DNA of 64,000 bases from Chitinophaga arvensicola (lineage in GTDB: Bacteria > Bacteroidota > Bacteroidia > Chitinophagales > Chitinophagaceae), in assembly GCF_900110835.1 (NCBI RefSeq), contig NZ_FOJG01000002.1, forward strand, positions 1,330,979 through 1,394,978, read 5' to 3'. The notes under the pieces were generated by a model. It was not told the DNA's origin, made no database searches, and saw only the letters and a list, made by a program, of their open reading frames with translations. Each line of letters opens with the position of its first letter. Position 1 is the stretch's first letter. Position numbers and translations under genes: made by a program. This document shows, piece by piece, positions 46,067 through 55,695 of the stretch.

Positions 46067-47233
46067 TCAGCGAAGGAAATGATCCAGGAAAGCGGCGCCG
46101 AAATCAGACCCTCTCAGGGTGTTATTCAGGTTTCTCCGGAAAGGGTTATACATCCCGATACCCGGCAGCGGTTGCACAATATGATAGAAAGGCCGGGAGA
46201 GATCCTGGGAATTTGCCAATACAATGAAAGTCAGGTCCTTTGCCGGAATTTTCACCAGCAAGGCAGAATAACCCGACCACCAGCCGGTATGCCAGATTAC
46301 CTTCACCCCTTTGTAATATTTTACATACCAGCCCAGTCCGTATTGGATCTTTTTACCTTTTGGGGTAACGTAGGGCGTAAAGATCTTTTGCCAGGTGCTG
46401 TCGGCCAGGAACCGGCCTTCATCAATAGCCGTGGAATATACTGCCAGATCAGACACGCTGCTCATAATACCCGCTGCCGGACCAAAGGCATAGGAGAACT
46501 TCACCGTTTGAAATTGCTTGTTTTTCCAATCGTAAGGTTTGGCTGTATGTTGCAGAAAAGCAGTTTTGTCAAAACCCGTTAAAGCGAAGTTCACGCTATC
46601 GTCGGTACTTGGGGCGGTATGAGTGAGCGCGAGCGGTGTAAGGATCTGTTGTATCAGCAACTCCCCGAAGGTATGTCCGGATGATTGTTCGATCACTTTC
46701 CCCAACTCCTGATACCAGCCGCCGTTGTACCGGAATTTATAACCGGGTTTGTAGCTGTTAAACATAGTGCCCATGGCGGTATGTGTGAGCAGGTGTTTTA
46801 CTTTGATCCGTGGATCGCTCCCCCAGCGGGCGCCCAGGTTAATACCGTATTTCCCGATCGGATCGTCGAGACTTACCTTTCCTGCCTGCACCTGTTGCAT
46901 CAGGATAATAGATCCGAAGGTTTTGGTGACGGAAGCGATCTGGTAGATGGTGTTTTCATCGGGAACGATCTTCTTTTCCAGATCCGCGTAGCCGAAGCCT
47001 TTGGCCCAGACGAGTTTTTTTTCATTGACGATACCCACAGAAAGACCGGGAATATGGTAGCGTTCCTGCAGGTGCGCTATTTTCTTTTCAAGATCCGTCA
47101 GGCGGACGGCAGTTAAACTGGTATCGCCGGATTTCACCGGCAGGTTTGCGTTGCCCGGTTTTGAAGTGCGACAGGCGAACGAAATCAGCGTGACTAAAAA
47201 AAGCAATGATAATGGGTAAAAGCGACGTGGCAT
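46067..47233 (-). CDS. Class C beta-lactamase-like serine hydrolase, lipoprotein
   Basis: A 388-residue lipoprotein (lipobox SFAC, C21) of the beta-lactamase/DD-peptidase family. The three active-site motifs are visible: SVTK (S101, K104), YNG at Y169 in the Tyr-x-Asn position, and HTG in WHTGWWSGYSAL. The intact motif set makes esterase or peptidase activity likely. Its physiological substrate is not known, and its neighbours give no clue. Confidence 0.9.
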   Translation of the reverse strand: MPRRFYPLSLLFLVTLISFACRTSKPGNANLPVKSGDTSLTAVRLTDLEKKIAHLQERYHIPGLSVGIVNEKKLVWAKGFGYADLEKKIVPDENTIYQIASVTKTFGSIILMQQVQAGKVSLDDPIGKYGINLGARWGSDPRIKVKHLLTHTAMGTMFNSYKPGYKFRYNGGWYQELGKVIEQSSGHTFGELLIQQILTPLALTHTAPSTDDSVNFALTGFDKTAFLQHTAKPYDWKNKQFQTVKFSYAFGPAAGIMSSVSDLAVYSTAIDEGRFLADSTWQKIFTPYVTPKGKKIQYGLGWYVKYYKGVKVIWHTGWWSGYSALLVKIPAKDLTFIVLANSQDLSRPFYHIVQPLPGIGMYNPFRRNLNNTLRGSDFGAAFLDHFLR

Positions 47234-47317
47234 GTGGGTTTATTTTTACGTTACAAACCTCTTCATTTAGCAGCCATCCACCTACTCAGATCCTGATTTG
47301 AGGGATCATAAAGTGGG

Positions 47318-48442
47318 TTATTTATCCAGTGGCGGTACGCTTTTCCTGTAGGCGGAGGGCGACATACCGGTGAGTTGTTTAAACACCCGTTGAAAAGTGG
47401 CGGGAGAACTAAAACCACAATCGTATGCGATGCCGGCAAAAGTGAGCTGACCAGCTTCCTCCTGTAGTAATTTCTCCTTAAATAAATCTACCCGATAGCT
47501 GTTTACAAACTCATTGAAGTTTTTATGCGCGTGCTGATTCAATACGGCCGAAATTGTTTTAGGCGGCAGGCCGGTGTGCTGCGCCACCATTTGCAGGGTC
47601 AGGGCGGTATTCAGGTACAGCAAATCTTCCTCCATGGCTTTTTTCAATAGGGCCAGGGCCGGTATGACCGTTGTTTCCGGAAGCACGGTTTCTGTTTTCT
47701 TATCGGATACCAGTTCTTTATAGGAAATAATATACCCCTTGATACCCAGCCAGTAGATCAGGACGGTAATTGGTATATATAAGGGATACCAGTCGAAGGT
47801 ATCCAGCATCATGTCGGTGTAGCGGGGAATGACGTAAGGCACGAGGTACACCAGCCAGAGCAGCGAGAAGCCGGCAAATGCCAGGATCAGCTGCTGTGCC
47901 CACTGCAGCCTGTGGTTCGGCTGAAGGGTACGTTTGTATGCTGTCACGTATCTGAAAGACAGCCCCGTGTACACGGCCATTGACATCCAGCGGGGAATAT
48001 CTGCGTAAATGTTGTAAGTATCCATGAAAATACCCCAGGGCTGTGGATGATTTTTCAGCAAACCGGTGAGTACGCCCACCACAAAAATAATTCCGGTCAG
48101 TGGGGCGCCGAAATCAATGATCATTGTGCTTAGCTGCCACCATTGGCTTTTCCCCAACTTAAAATCCGGGTTTAGCATAGACTGGATATAAAAATACAGG
48201 AGAGGGCCTACCGGCATTACGGTAATCAATGGGAGCAACTGTGTAATGAAATTGAGCCAGGGAGAATGAAACCAGTCATAAAAAGCGCCACAGAGTGAAA
48301 AACTGGCCATGGTCAGCAAAAAAATAAGCGCTGCCAGCAGGCGGTTACTTTGGCGGTGGCGGGTGCTAAAAAAAAGCAGGCCACTGACAATGAATCCCTG
48401 TATAACACCGAGTAAAATAATGGTCTGAAGAAAGCGCTCCAT
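47318..48442 (-). CDS. Membrane-anchored AraC-family regulator (7TM sensor + HTH)
   Basis: A 374-residue regulator started at the ATG at 48442. Seven hydrophobic segments occupy about residues 5-225. The C-terminal AraC double helix-turn-helix lies at about 265-370: the first HTH around ALTLQMVAQHTGLPPKTISAVLNQH, the second with IAYDCGFSSPATFQRVFKQLTGMSPSAYRK. The membrane domain suggests direct sensing of an envelope or extracellular signal while the HTH faces the cytoplasm. This architecture is common in Bacteroidota. No target gene is evident nearby. Confidence 0.88.
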   Translation of the reverse strand: MERFLQTIILLGVIQGFIVSGLLFFSTRHRQSNRLLAALIFLLTMASFSLCGAFYDWFHSPWLNFITQLLPLITVMPVGPLLYFYIQSMLNPDFKLGKSQWWQLSTMIIDFGAPLTGIIFVVGVLTGLLKNHPQPWGIFMDTYNIYADIPRWMSMAVYTGLSFRYVTAYKRTLQPNHRLQWAQQLILAFAGFSLLWLVYLVPYVIPRYTDMMLDTFDWYPLYIPITVLIYWLGIKGYIISYKELVSDKKTETVLPETTVIPALALLKKAMEEDLLYLNTALTLQMVAQHTGLPPKTISAVLNQHAHKNFNEFVNSYRVDLFKEKLLQEEAGQLTFAGIAYDCGFSSPATFQRVFKQLTGMSPSAYRKSVPPLDK

Positions 48443-48542
48443 AGTATCAATTCCATGACAAAATAAGTGAAAAAAAATTCCTACCCGCCTCAACCGAATA
48501 TAAATTAAGTTGTTTACCTATCTTAGAAGTAGTTGAAATGTT

Positions 48543-49295
48543 ATGGGACATCGCACTTACCTGATCGCTACGAACAAGGAACGTTCGGAAGTTTTATTTG
48601 AGGCAAACAACCTGCTGCCTTTCTTCTGGCTCACCCTTCTCCGGCTGCCTGACCTGGAGCAGGCCGAACCTGCCATGAGAAAGGCTTATCAATGGCTGCT
48701 GGAAGAGCAGGCTGCAGAGAATGCGGTGATCCGTGTTCCCAAAACGGCGGCCATCGCCAACGGGCTGGCTACCTGTTTTTTCATGGAAGATAATTTTCCC
48801 GACAAGCTGGCATTTTACCGCGACTTTATACAATACCTGGACAAGCATACCCGGGAAGATGATTCGCTGGAGCTGGATGTGTTGTCGCTGGCTGGTTTTG
48901 AGGGCATTGATACTTTTATCGGGCACCTGAAAAGCAGCTTGTTGGCCATAGAAATGTATGAAGCAGAAAAAGTGAGCGGGTACTTTAATGAAAATGAAAT
49001 TACGGCGCTGGTTGGATTCGGCGACTTCCCCGGCGACCGTGCCGATCAATATACCAACGCATTTAACCCACGGCGTAAACCGCCTGCACAGCCGCCTGCG
49101 GCCAATATAACGGTAGGAAAGGCTTCGTTACCTGCCGCCATCGGCGTTATTATTGCCGGAGCGGCGCTGCTATATGTACCGTATAAGGGTTTTCTAAAAG
49201 AAGGTATTACGCTGGCCGTGATCTTTTGTGCCCTCGCAGCCGTCACCGTATTGTTTATGGGTTGCCGCAAACTCGTGGCCGCCATCCGGAAATAA
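48543..49295 (+). CDS. Unknown protein with two C-terminal membrane segments
   Basis: I do not recognise this 250-residue protein with confidence. The N-terminal ~175 residues are soluble and acidic (GHRTYLIATNKERSEVLFEANN at the start). A proline-rich linker follows near 178-188, then two membrane segments (about 195-215 and 220-243) and a basic tail, so the soluble domain is probably cytoplasmic and membrane-tethered. It is divergent from the membrane-anchored AraC gene and converges on the DUF481-like gene. Confidence 0.65.
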   Translation: MGHRTYLIATNKERSEVLFEANNLLPFFWLTLLRLPDLEQAEPAMRKAYQWLLEEQAAENAVIRVPKTAAIANGLATCFFMEDNFPDKLAFYRDFIQYLDKHTREDDSLELDVLSLAGFEGIDTFIGHLKSSLLAIEMYEAEKVSGYFNENEITALVGFGDFPGDRADQYTNAFNPRRKPPAQPPAANITVGKASLPAAIGVIIAGAALLYVPYKGFLKEGITLAVIFCALAAVTVLFMGCRKLVAAIRK

Positions 49296-49298
49296 CAG

Positions 49299-50030
49299 CT
49301 AAAAGAATTTCTCGACCGTTAGCCCGTAGTTCATCAGCAGGTTTTCCCTGTCTGTCCGGTTCAGCTTATTGTAGGTCATAGCCGCAGTAACGCTCAACCA
49401 GGAACGGAGTTTCACTGACAAACTGTTATTACATTTTATAATATAGTCGTTACCGTGAGAGAGGGAATTTTGCACAAAGTTGGAACCTTCCAGTACAATA
49501 ATATCTTTGATCACCCATTTATAATACACCCGTAGTGAGTTACGGAAGGTATGATATACATCGGGAATGGTATCATGCAACATGAGATCGCTGTTTTCAA
49601 ACAGCAGTCCGTCACTCACATTGAGCGTGGCATTACTGCGCTTGATAAAATCATAGGCCGCTCCTCCCCCGCCCTGGAAGCGGTTATTGATCTTTAAAGA
49701 GTAGCTCTTGTCATAATTGGCCAGTCCCCAGAAATACACTTTCTTTTCTCCCCGGTAAATATTAAAATCCATGGCGGTAGATACGTCGTTGTTCGTCATG
49801 CTATGATCCTGCTTCCCATACACGTAGCTGGCGCCCATATTCAGTGTCATTCTTTTTTTGCTGATCTTAAAACCCAGGTTATTGTTCAACAGGAAAGAGT
49901 TGCCATCATTGGTTCTGTTAACCGATCCGGTGGAGGCATACTTCACATAGTAATGTACCGAATCGCTGAACTGCGCACGGGAAACAAAGGCATACAATAA
50001 TATCATCCCTAGTAAAACTATTCTCTTCAT
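49299..50030 (-). CDS. DUF481-like outer-membrane beta-barrel protein
   Basis: The protein (243 residues) has a signal peptide (cleavage near SRAQ) and alternating beta strands ending in aromatic residues (VEKFF), as in small outer-membrane barrels. The strand pattern, with GSVNRTNDGNSFLLNNNLGFKI near the start, resembles DUF481 proteins. I chose the ATG at 50030 over a TTG two codons upstream. Function is unknown. It ends four bases from the convergent membrane-tethered unknown gene. Confidence 0.7.
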   Translation of the reverse strand: MKRIVLLGMILLYAFVSRAQFSDSVHYYVKYASTGSVNRTNDGNSFLLNNNLGFKISKKRMTLNMGASYVYGKQDHSMTNNDVSTAMDFNIYRGEKKVYFWGLANYDKSYSLKINNRFQGGGGAAYDFIKRSNATLNVSDGLLFENSDLMLHDTIPDVYHTFRNSLRVYYKWVIKDIIVLEGSNFVQNSLSHGNDYIIKCNNSLSVKLRSWLSVTAAMTYNKLNRTDRENLLMNYGLTVEKFF

Positions 50031-50186
50031 GATCAATTGATTAGATGCGATTCACGGGCGCCGCAATTAACGTGCCTGACCTTTTTGGAGGAATAATCGC
50101 GAAATAATAATTTTTTTTTGAGATATTAGCCCGTTGTACTGCCGTTGTTGCGGTCACCTTTGCTAAAACCACGTAAATAGCCACAT

Positions 50187-51029
50187 ATGTCATCAAGAAG
50201 AAATTTTCTGCTGCAAACTGCGCTGGGCGTAGCAGCTACTACCATGGGCCCGTTGACCGCCGCTGCTGCTGTAAGTGGCAGTCCGGCAAAAAAAGCACTG
50301 CTTCCCGTCGGGATGGCAGGTTACACTTTTGCCAAGTTTGACCTGGACCAGGCCATTGCCATGATGAGCCGGGTGAATATTAAGAACATCTCCGTAAAAG
50401 ATATCCATCTCCCGCTCAACAGCACCCCTGAAAAAATAAAGGAAGTATTGGGTAAGTTCGCTGCTGCCGGTATTAACGTGTATGCGGTAGGCGTTATTTA
50501 TATGAAAACAAAACAGGCGGTAGACGAAGCATTTGATTATGCCAAACGTGTAGGCGTGCCGTTGATTGTAGGCGTACCTAACCCGGAGTTGCTGGACTAT
50601 ACGGAAGAAAAGATTAAAGCGTATAATATCCGCCTGGCGGTGCATAATCATGGTCCGGAAGACAAATTGTATCCTGGTCCTAAAAATGCGTACGACCTGA
50701 TCAAAAACAGGGATGAGCGACTGGGCTTATGCCTGGATATCGGTCATAGTGCCCGTGCGGGGGAAGAGCCATCCAAAGCAGTACTGGCTTACAAAAACAG
50801 GATCTTCGACCTGCATATCAAAGATATTTCCGAGGCGGCTAAAGATGGCAAAGCCATTGAACTCGGCAGAGGCGCCATTGATTTTAAAAAGCTGGTACAG
50901 GCGCTCCAAAAGATCAATTATGCCGGTGTATGCAGCCTGGAATTTGAAAAAGATATGAGTGATCCTTTACCCGGTATTGCGGAATCAGCCGGATTTTTCA
51001 GAGGCGTGATCAGTACGGTAAACAGCTGA
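50187..51029 (+). CDS. TAT-exported sugar phosphate isomerase/epimerase-like TIM barrel
   Basis: A 280-residue AP-endonuclease-2-type TIM barrel. The N terminus has a twin-arginine signal (SSRRNFLLQTALG and a cut near AAAA), so the folded protein is probably exported with its metal. Barrel landmarks are IRLAVHNHGPED, LGLCLDIGHSARAG, LHIKDI and CSLEFEKD near the end, with the histidine, aspartate and glutamate residues expected to bind a divalent metal. Exported relatives act in 3-keto-sugar or inositol pathways, but many are unassigned. Its stop directly abuts the stop of the convergent AraC gene. Confidence 0.85.
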   Translation: MSSRRNFLLQTALGVAATTMGPLTAAAAVSGSPAKKALLPVGMAGYTFAKFDLDQAIAMMSRVNIKNISVKDIHLPLNSTPEKIKEVLGKFAAAGINVYAVGVIYMKTKQAVDEAFDYAKRVGVPLIVGVPNPELLDYTEEKIKAYNIRLAVHNHGPEDKLYPGPKNAYDLIKNRDERLGLCLDIGHSARAGEEPSKAVLAYKNRIFDLHIKDISEAAKDGKAIELGRGAIDFKKLVQALQKINYAGVCSLEFEKDMSDPLPGIAESAGFFRGVISTVNS

Positions 51030-52025
51030 TTATGAGAATGGGTGCAGCTTTCCGGGGGTAATACTGAATTTCTTCCGGAAAGCGGTACTAAAATGTTGTA
51101 CAGAGGAGTAGCCTGTACGATCTGCTACTTCCTTGATGGGAATTCCTGCCTTTAATAATTCCCTTGCCTGCTCCAGGCGTACTTCCGAGAGATATCCAAA
51201 CACGGTGTTGTTAAACAACTCCTTAAATCCGTTTTTCAGCTTAAAAGTATTGGTACCTGCAATGGCGGCCAGTTCTGCCAGTGTTGGCGGCGCGGTGATA
51301 TGCTGCTGCAGGTATTCCCGCGCATACATGATACAATCTTTATCGTACGCGGAAGTCAATATTTTTTTAGGCGAGGCAGATTTTTCAAAGTCCACAGCCT
51401 GCAACGTGAGCAGTTCTATACATTTGGCTTGCAGGAACAACAGTTTCAGGCCACCGGCAAACCTGCAATCCATGATTTCGCGGATGCATTGATGCATGGC
51501 GAAAGTGATTTCGCTCCCTTCTGCTCCTGCATGCGCTTCTTTTTTACTATCTACTTTCTCTGCAAAGTTGTACAATACAGGATTGGTGTCCCGCGCGAGT
51601 TCCAGGAAATATTTACGGGAGAAATGTACCTCGAAGAACTCATATCTTTCCCGGTCCATGTAACAGGCTTTACCATCGAATGCGGGTACATACATGATAT
51701 TATGGCGGTTGGCATCAAACACATAACGCTGCCCCGTAGCTTCATTGTGTACATACCCGTTGCCTTTCAGGGAAAAATGCAGTTCCACCATATCGGGCAA
51801 ATCTTCTGCCCGCATATGAAAATTGGGATGTTGCAGTGCCATATCACCGAAGACGATATAAATATCCGGCAGGATAATCTGCGTGAGTTCAAGATCGCCG
51901 AAAGAAAAGCTGAACTTCTCTTTGCGTTCCTTTACCAGTAAAGGTTTGAAATCCTGTTTACCCAGGTTCACAGGGCCGCTCAGGTCGTGCCAGGAACCCT
52001 CTTTATCCGAGATCATCATGCCCAT
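51030..52025 (-). CDS. AraC-family regulator, PchR-like
   Basis: A 331-residue regulator with a ligand domain (about 20-220) and a C-terminal AraC helix-turn-helix pair (about 230-330: LAELAAIAGTNTFKLKNGFKELF and VADRTGYSSVQHFSTAFRKKFSITPGKL). The GTNTFKLKNGFKELF form resembles PchR-type regulators, which sense siderophores. It is divergent from the two ABC transporter genes, with a 21-bp tandem repeat in the gap, and therefore probably controls them and perhaps the TonB receptor at 56104 (inference). Confidence 0.88.
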   Translation of the reverse strand: MGMMISDKEGSWHDLSGPVNLGKQDFKPLLVKERKEKFSFSFGDLELTQIILPDIYIVFGDMALQHPNFHMRAEDLPDMVELHFSLKGNGYVHNEATGQRYVFDANRHNIMYVPAFDGKACYMDRERYEFFEVHFSRKYFLELARDTNPVLYNFAEKVDSKKEAHAGAEGSEITFAMHQCIREIMDCRFAGGLKLLFLQAKCIELLTLQAVDFEKSASPKKILTSAYDKDCIMYAREYLQQHITAPPTLAELAAIAGTNTFKLKNGFKELFNNTVFGYLSEVRLEQARELLKAGIPIKEVADRTGYSSVQHFSTAFRKKFSITPGKLHPFS

Positions 52026-52036
52026 ATCAAATAATT

Positions 52037-52078
52037 TATCCCGTTGTTATAAAAATCTATCCCGCTGGTGTAAAAACC
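52037..52078. promoter_or_regulatory. Tandem 21-bp repeat between araC and the ABC operon
   Basis: Two adjacent 21-base copies (52037-52057 and 52058-52078), each beginning TATCCCG, match at 17 of 21 positions. A period of two helical turns is typical of AraC-family binding sites. A -7-like CACCTTTG at 52096-52103 follows at a distance suited to activation of the ABC operon. Confidence 0.6.
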
Positions 52079-52124
52079 GCCCGGCTCATAAGCCTCACCT
52101 TTGAGGATAAAGTTAAATATTTCA

Positions 52125-53906
52125 ATGAAAGCAACACAAAAAACAAAGTCGGGTGTAGCCCGCTTACTGGAAATAGCCGGCAGCCGGAAGCGTCTGTTGT
52201 GGCTATCAGCGGCACTGACGGTAGCCCACGTGCTGCTGTCTGTTGTGCCCTATGTACTGATCTATGCGATACTGAAAGCCTTGCTGACGCCACCCGCAGA
52301 TATGATACAGATTCATACCTATATCCGGCAGGCGGTATACGCCGTGCTGGCGGCCTATGCGCTGCTATACGCCGCTGGTATGGCATCTCACGTGGCGGCC
52401 TTTAATATCCTGTATGAATTACGTACACAAATGGCGGAAAAACTGGGCCGGCTTCCGCTGGGATTTATTAACCAGTATAATTCCGGTGCGCTGAAAAAGA
52501 TCCTGGCAGATGATATAGAGCGGATAGAGAATTTTATTGCGCATAGCATTCCGGATTTTGTAAAAGGGATGACATTGCCGCTGATTACGCTGATCTATCT
52601 CTTTACGGTAGATTGGCGCCTGGCGCTGGCCAGCTGCCTGCCTATTGCCGGGCTGGCCGTATTTATCCCGTTGATGTTTAACAAAAAGCGGGGCGCTGTA
52701 CTCACTAATTTTCACCGCTCCCTGGAAAGTATGAATGCAGGCATCGTGGAATTTGTGCGGGCCATGCCAGTGATCAAGATCTTCGGGCATACCGCCGACA
52801 GCTTTGACAAATACAGCGGTGCAGTAAACCGTTTCCAGGACATGGTGCTGGTATTTATCCGTGGCTCCGCTCCTGCCTTTGGCATCTTCATCAGCTTTAT
52901 CAGCAATGCGAGCCTGCCGGTGCTGGCAGTAGGTTTTTACCTGTATTTCCAGCAGGGACTCAGTACTCCGGTACTGCTGCTATTTCTCATACTGGGTGTG
53001 GGCTACATCCGTCCGTTGTTTGCGCTGAGTAATCTGGGCTCGCAACTTTCGGTGATCAACCACGGTGTGAAACGGCTCGATGAAATTCTTTTCAGCCAGG
53101 AGCAGGAAACACCAGGCAATCAAACCCTGAACAATGACTACAGCATAGAATTCGACCATGTATCTTTTGGTTATAATCCGCAAACCGATGTATTGCGGCA
53201 CGTGAGTTTTACCGTGCCCCCCGGTAGTGTGACTGCACTGGTAGGTCCCTCCGGATCGGGAAAATCGACCGCTGCGCAACTGGTGGCGCGGTTCTGGGAG
53301 GTGGAGCGTGGATATATCGGTATCGGCGGACAAAACATCCGGGAGGTAAAGCCGGCCGAACTGATGGCGCATATTTCCTTTGTATTCCAGGACAGTTTTA
53401 TGTTTCAGCAGAGCATTCTTGAAAACATAAGGATGGGGATGGATAAAACTATGGTGCAGATAGTAGCGGCAGCAGAAGCTGCGCAATGCCATGATTTTAT
53501 TATGCAACTGCCGCAGGGTTACGATACCGTGTGGGGCAAAGATGGCATTCATCTCAGCGGCGGAGAGCAGCAACGCATACAGCTGGCCAGGGCTATTTTA
53601 AAAGACGCCCCCATCCTCATCCTGGATGAAGCAACGGCATTCAGCGATCCGGAAAATGAATACCTGATCCAGCAGGCGGTGAACAAACTGATTTCCCGGA
53701 AAACCGTTATCATCATTGCCCACCGGCTGAGTACCATTACGCAATGCAACCAGATTGTGGTGATGGATAAAGGCATGGTGGCCGGTATTGGCCGGCATGA
53801 AACCCTGCTGACGGAATGCCCGCTGTATTACAAAATGTGGCAGGCCCACACCCGTGCGCAATCGGCGGTGCTTAATAACAAACCTCTTAATACCTATGCA
53901 ATATGA
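52125..53906 (+). CDS. ABC transporter half-molecule, membrane + ATPase fused (siderophore-type)
   Basis: A 593-residue type I exporter-fold protein. Six membrane segments occupy about residues 20-310. The ATPase carries Walker A GPSGSGKST near 374, signature LSGGEQQR near 476, Walker B ILILDEAT near 496 and the H-loop IAHRLS near 531. I chose the ATG at 52125 over an upstream TTG. It overlaps the next ABC gene by four bases, so the two probably form a heterodimer. IrtAB and YbtPQ pairs of this layout import ferric siderophores despite the exporter fold. The linked PchR-like regulator and TonB receptor support that role. Confidence 0.9.
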   Translation: MKATQKTKSGVARLLEIAGSRKRLLWLSAALTVAHVLLSVVPYVLIYAILKALLTPPADMIQIHTYIRQAVYAVLAAYALLYAAGMASHVAAFNILYELRTQMAEKLGRLPLGFINQYNSGALKKILADDIERIENFIAHSIPDFVKGMTLPLITLIYLFTVDWRLALASCLPIAGLAVFIPLMFNKKRGAVLTNFHRSLESMNAGIVEFVRAMPVIKIFGHTADSFDKYSGAVNRFQDMVLVFIRGSAPAFGIFISFISNASLPVLAVGFYLYFQQGLSTPVLLLFLILGVGYIRPLFALSNLGSQLSVINHGVKRLDEILFSQEQETPGNQTLNNDYSIEFDHVSFGYNPQTDVLRHVSFTVPPGSVTALVGPSGSGKSTAAQLVARFWEVERGYIGIGGQNIREVKPAELMAHISFVFQDSFMFQQSILENIRMGMDKTMVQIVAAAEAAQCHDFIMQLPQGYDTVWGKDGIHLSGGEQQRIQLARAILKDAPILILDEATAFSDPENEYLIQQAVNKLISRKTVIIIAHRLSTITQCNQIVVMDKGMVAGIGRHETLLTECPLYYKMWQAHTRAQSAVLNNKPLNTYAI

Positions 53907-55654
53907 TCAGGCATCTCCTATATATTTTTAAAACAGCTCCGGCGCTTGTCAGGAAGAGCATAGCGCTGGAATTACTGCATCACCTGCTAATTGCAGTACC
54001 TACTGGCTTTCTGTTGCTTATTATCCAGGAATTGTTTTCCGGTGCAGCTTCACCACAGCGTTTATTCACTTACGTTATTATCATGGTAGTGGAGTTCATC
54101 GTGCAGTTATGGGTAGCCGCCAGCACGATGGTGGTATCTAACGTGATGACCTATACGTTATCTACGCGGTTGCGCATACAACTGGGCATGCACCTGCAAC
54201 GCCTGTCGATGGGCACTTTCCGGCAACGCGACCCCGGCGACCTGGCAGCCGTGGTATTGCAGGATGTCGCCAATTTTGAGATGATTTTTGGTCATACCAT
54301 CGGTAATATGGCCGGCGCCGTGTTTGCCACCGGTATTATCAGCATCTTCCTGTTTATCATCAACTGGCAGCTGGCACTGGTATTATTGGCCGCCCTGCCT
54401 TTGTGCTGGATCATGGTCAGGATTTCTAACTACCTGATTGTACAGCAGGGAAAGAAACATGTACAGGCCAGGAATGACACCGGGGCGCGGTTCCTGGAAT
54501 ATGTACAGGGCATCCGGCATATCAAATCTTTCGGGATGACGGGTAGTCGTTTCAGCAACCTGAAACAGGCATTGAATGATTTCAGAAAAGCCAGTATCCG
54601 GACCGAAGCCATACCAGGCCCTTTTGTACTTACAGGTGGCGTGATCCTGGAATTATTCTTCCTGGGTATGGTAGCATTGGCCGTAACCTGGCTTACACAA
54701 GGTCGCATTAACGCTGCTACGCTCATCACGTTCCTGATTGTGGGTTACCGGCTGTATGAGCCGATCAAAATTCTGCTGGTAGATTATGTGATCCTGCGCT
54801 ATATGAATATCAGCCTGGAGCGTGTGATTTCCTTACTGAAAACACCGGAACAAAGTGCGGGGCAAAAGCGGGTACCTTCCCGGTACGACATCTCATTCGA
54901 AAACGTCAGCTTTAGCTATCATAACGGTAGCCCGGTACTGGAAAACATTTCCTTTCATGTGCCGGAGCGGAGTATGCTGGCGTTAGTAGGGCCTTCCGGT
55001 TCCGGTAAAACCACCGTTACTTCACTGATTGCCCGTTTCTGGGATGTCAGCGCGGGAGCAGTAAAAATTGGTGGTACAGATGTTCGCGACATGGCGCCAT
55101 CAGATGTATATGCGCTGATCAGTGAAGTATTCCAGGAGGTGTATCTTTTTGACGACAGCATCTATCACAACATCCGTTTCGGCCGGATGGACGCCACAGA
55201 AGCGGAAATACTGGAAGCGGCAGCAGCGGCACAGGTACTGGACTTTGCGATGGAATTGCCGGAAGGCATTCACAGCACCGTGGGGGAAGGAGGCAATAAA
55301 CTTTCCGGGGGACAAAAACAGCGGATCAGTATTGCGAGGGCGCTGCTGAAAAATGCACCGGTGGTATTGCTGGATGAAGCCACCGCGTCACTGGACCCGG
55401 AAAACGAAATCTATATCCAGGCAGCCATTCAGGAACTGGTGAAAGGGAAAACGGTGATCGTGATTGCCCATAAACTGAAAACCATTCAACAGGCAGATCA
55501 GATCCTGGTACTCAACAAAGGAAAGCTGCAGGAACAGGGACTGCATGATAATTTGCTGAAAAGTGGCGGTTTATACGCCCGTTTATGGGACATTCAACAG
55601 GCGGCCAACAGCTGGAAGATGGCGCCAACAGAAATGAACGGAATCATTGCTTAA
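53903..55654 (+). CDS. ABC transporter half-molecule, second subunit of the pair
   Basis: A 583-residue protein with six membrane segments (about 20-300) and a complete ATPase: Walker A GPSGSGKTT near 363, signature LSGGQKQR near 467, Walker B VVLLDEAT near 488 and H-loop IAHKLK near 521. It begins within the stop of the first half-transporter gene (ATGA overlap). The pair resembles IrtB/YbtQ-type heterodimers. Substrate direction cannot be proven from sequence, but the gene context favours iron-siderophore traffic across the inner membrane. Confidence 0.9.
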   Translation: MIRHLLYIFKTAPALVRKSIALELLHHLLIAVPTGFLLLIIQELFSGAASPQRLFTYVIIMVVEFIVQLWVAASTMVVSNVMTYTLSTRLRIQLGMHLQRLSMGTFRQRDPGDLAAVVLQDVANFEMIFGHTIGNMAGAVFATGIISIFLFIINWQLALVLLAALPLCWIMVRISNYLIVQQGKKHVQARNDTGARFLEYVQGIRHIKSFGMTGSRFSNLKQALNDFRKASIRTEAIPGPFVLTGGVILELFFLGMVALAVTWLTQGRINAATLITFLIVGYRLYEPIKILLVDYVILRYMNISLERVISLLKTPEQSAGQKRVPSRYDISFENVSFSYHNGSPVLENISFHVPERSMLALVGPSGSGKTTVTSLIARFWDVSAGAVKIGGTDVRDMAPSDVYALISEVFQEVYLFDDSIYHNIRFGRMDATEAEILEAAAAAQVLDFAMELPEGIHSTVGEGGNKLSGGQKQRISIARALLKNAPVVLLDEATASLDPENEIYIQAAIQELVKGKTVIVIAHKLKTIQQADQILVLNKGKLQEQGLHDNLLKSGGLYARLWDIQQAANSWKMAPTEMNGIIA

Positions 55655-55695
55655 GCGGAAATTTGATATTAGCTTAGCCGGCAAATATCCCTTGC

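Noticed and set aside
52026..52124. Possible Fur box before the ABC transporter pair
   Set aside because: I found no 19-bp inverted GATAAT-type repeat. The obvious structure there is the 21-bp tandem repeat.
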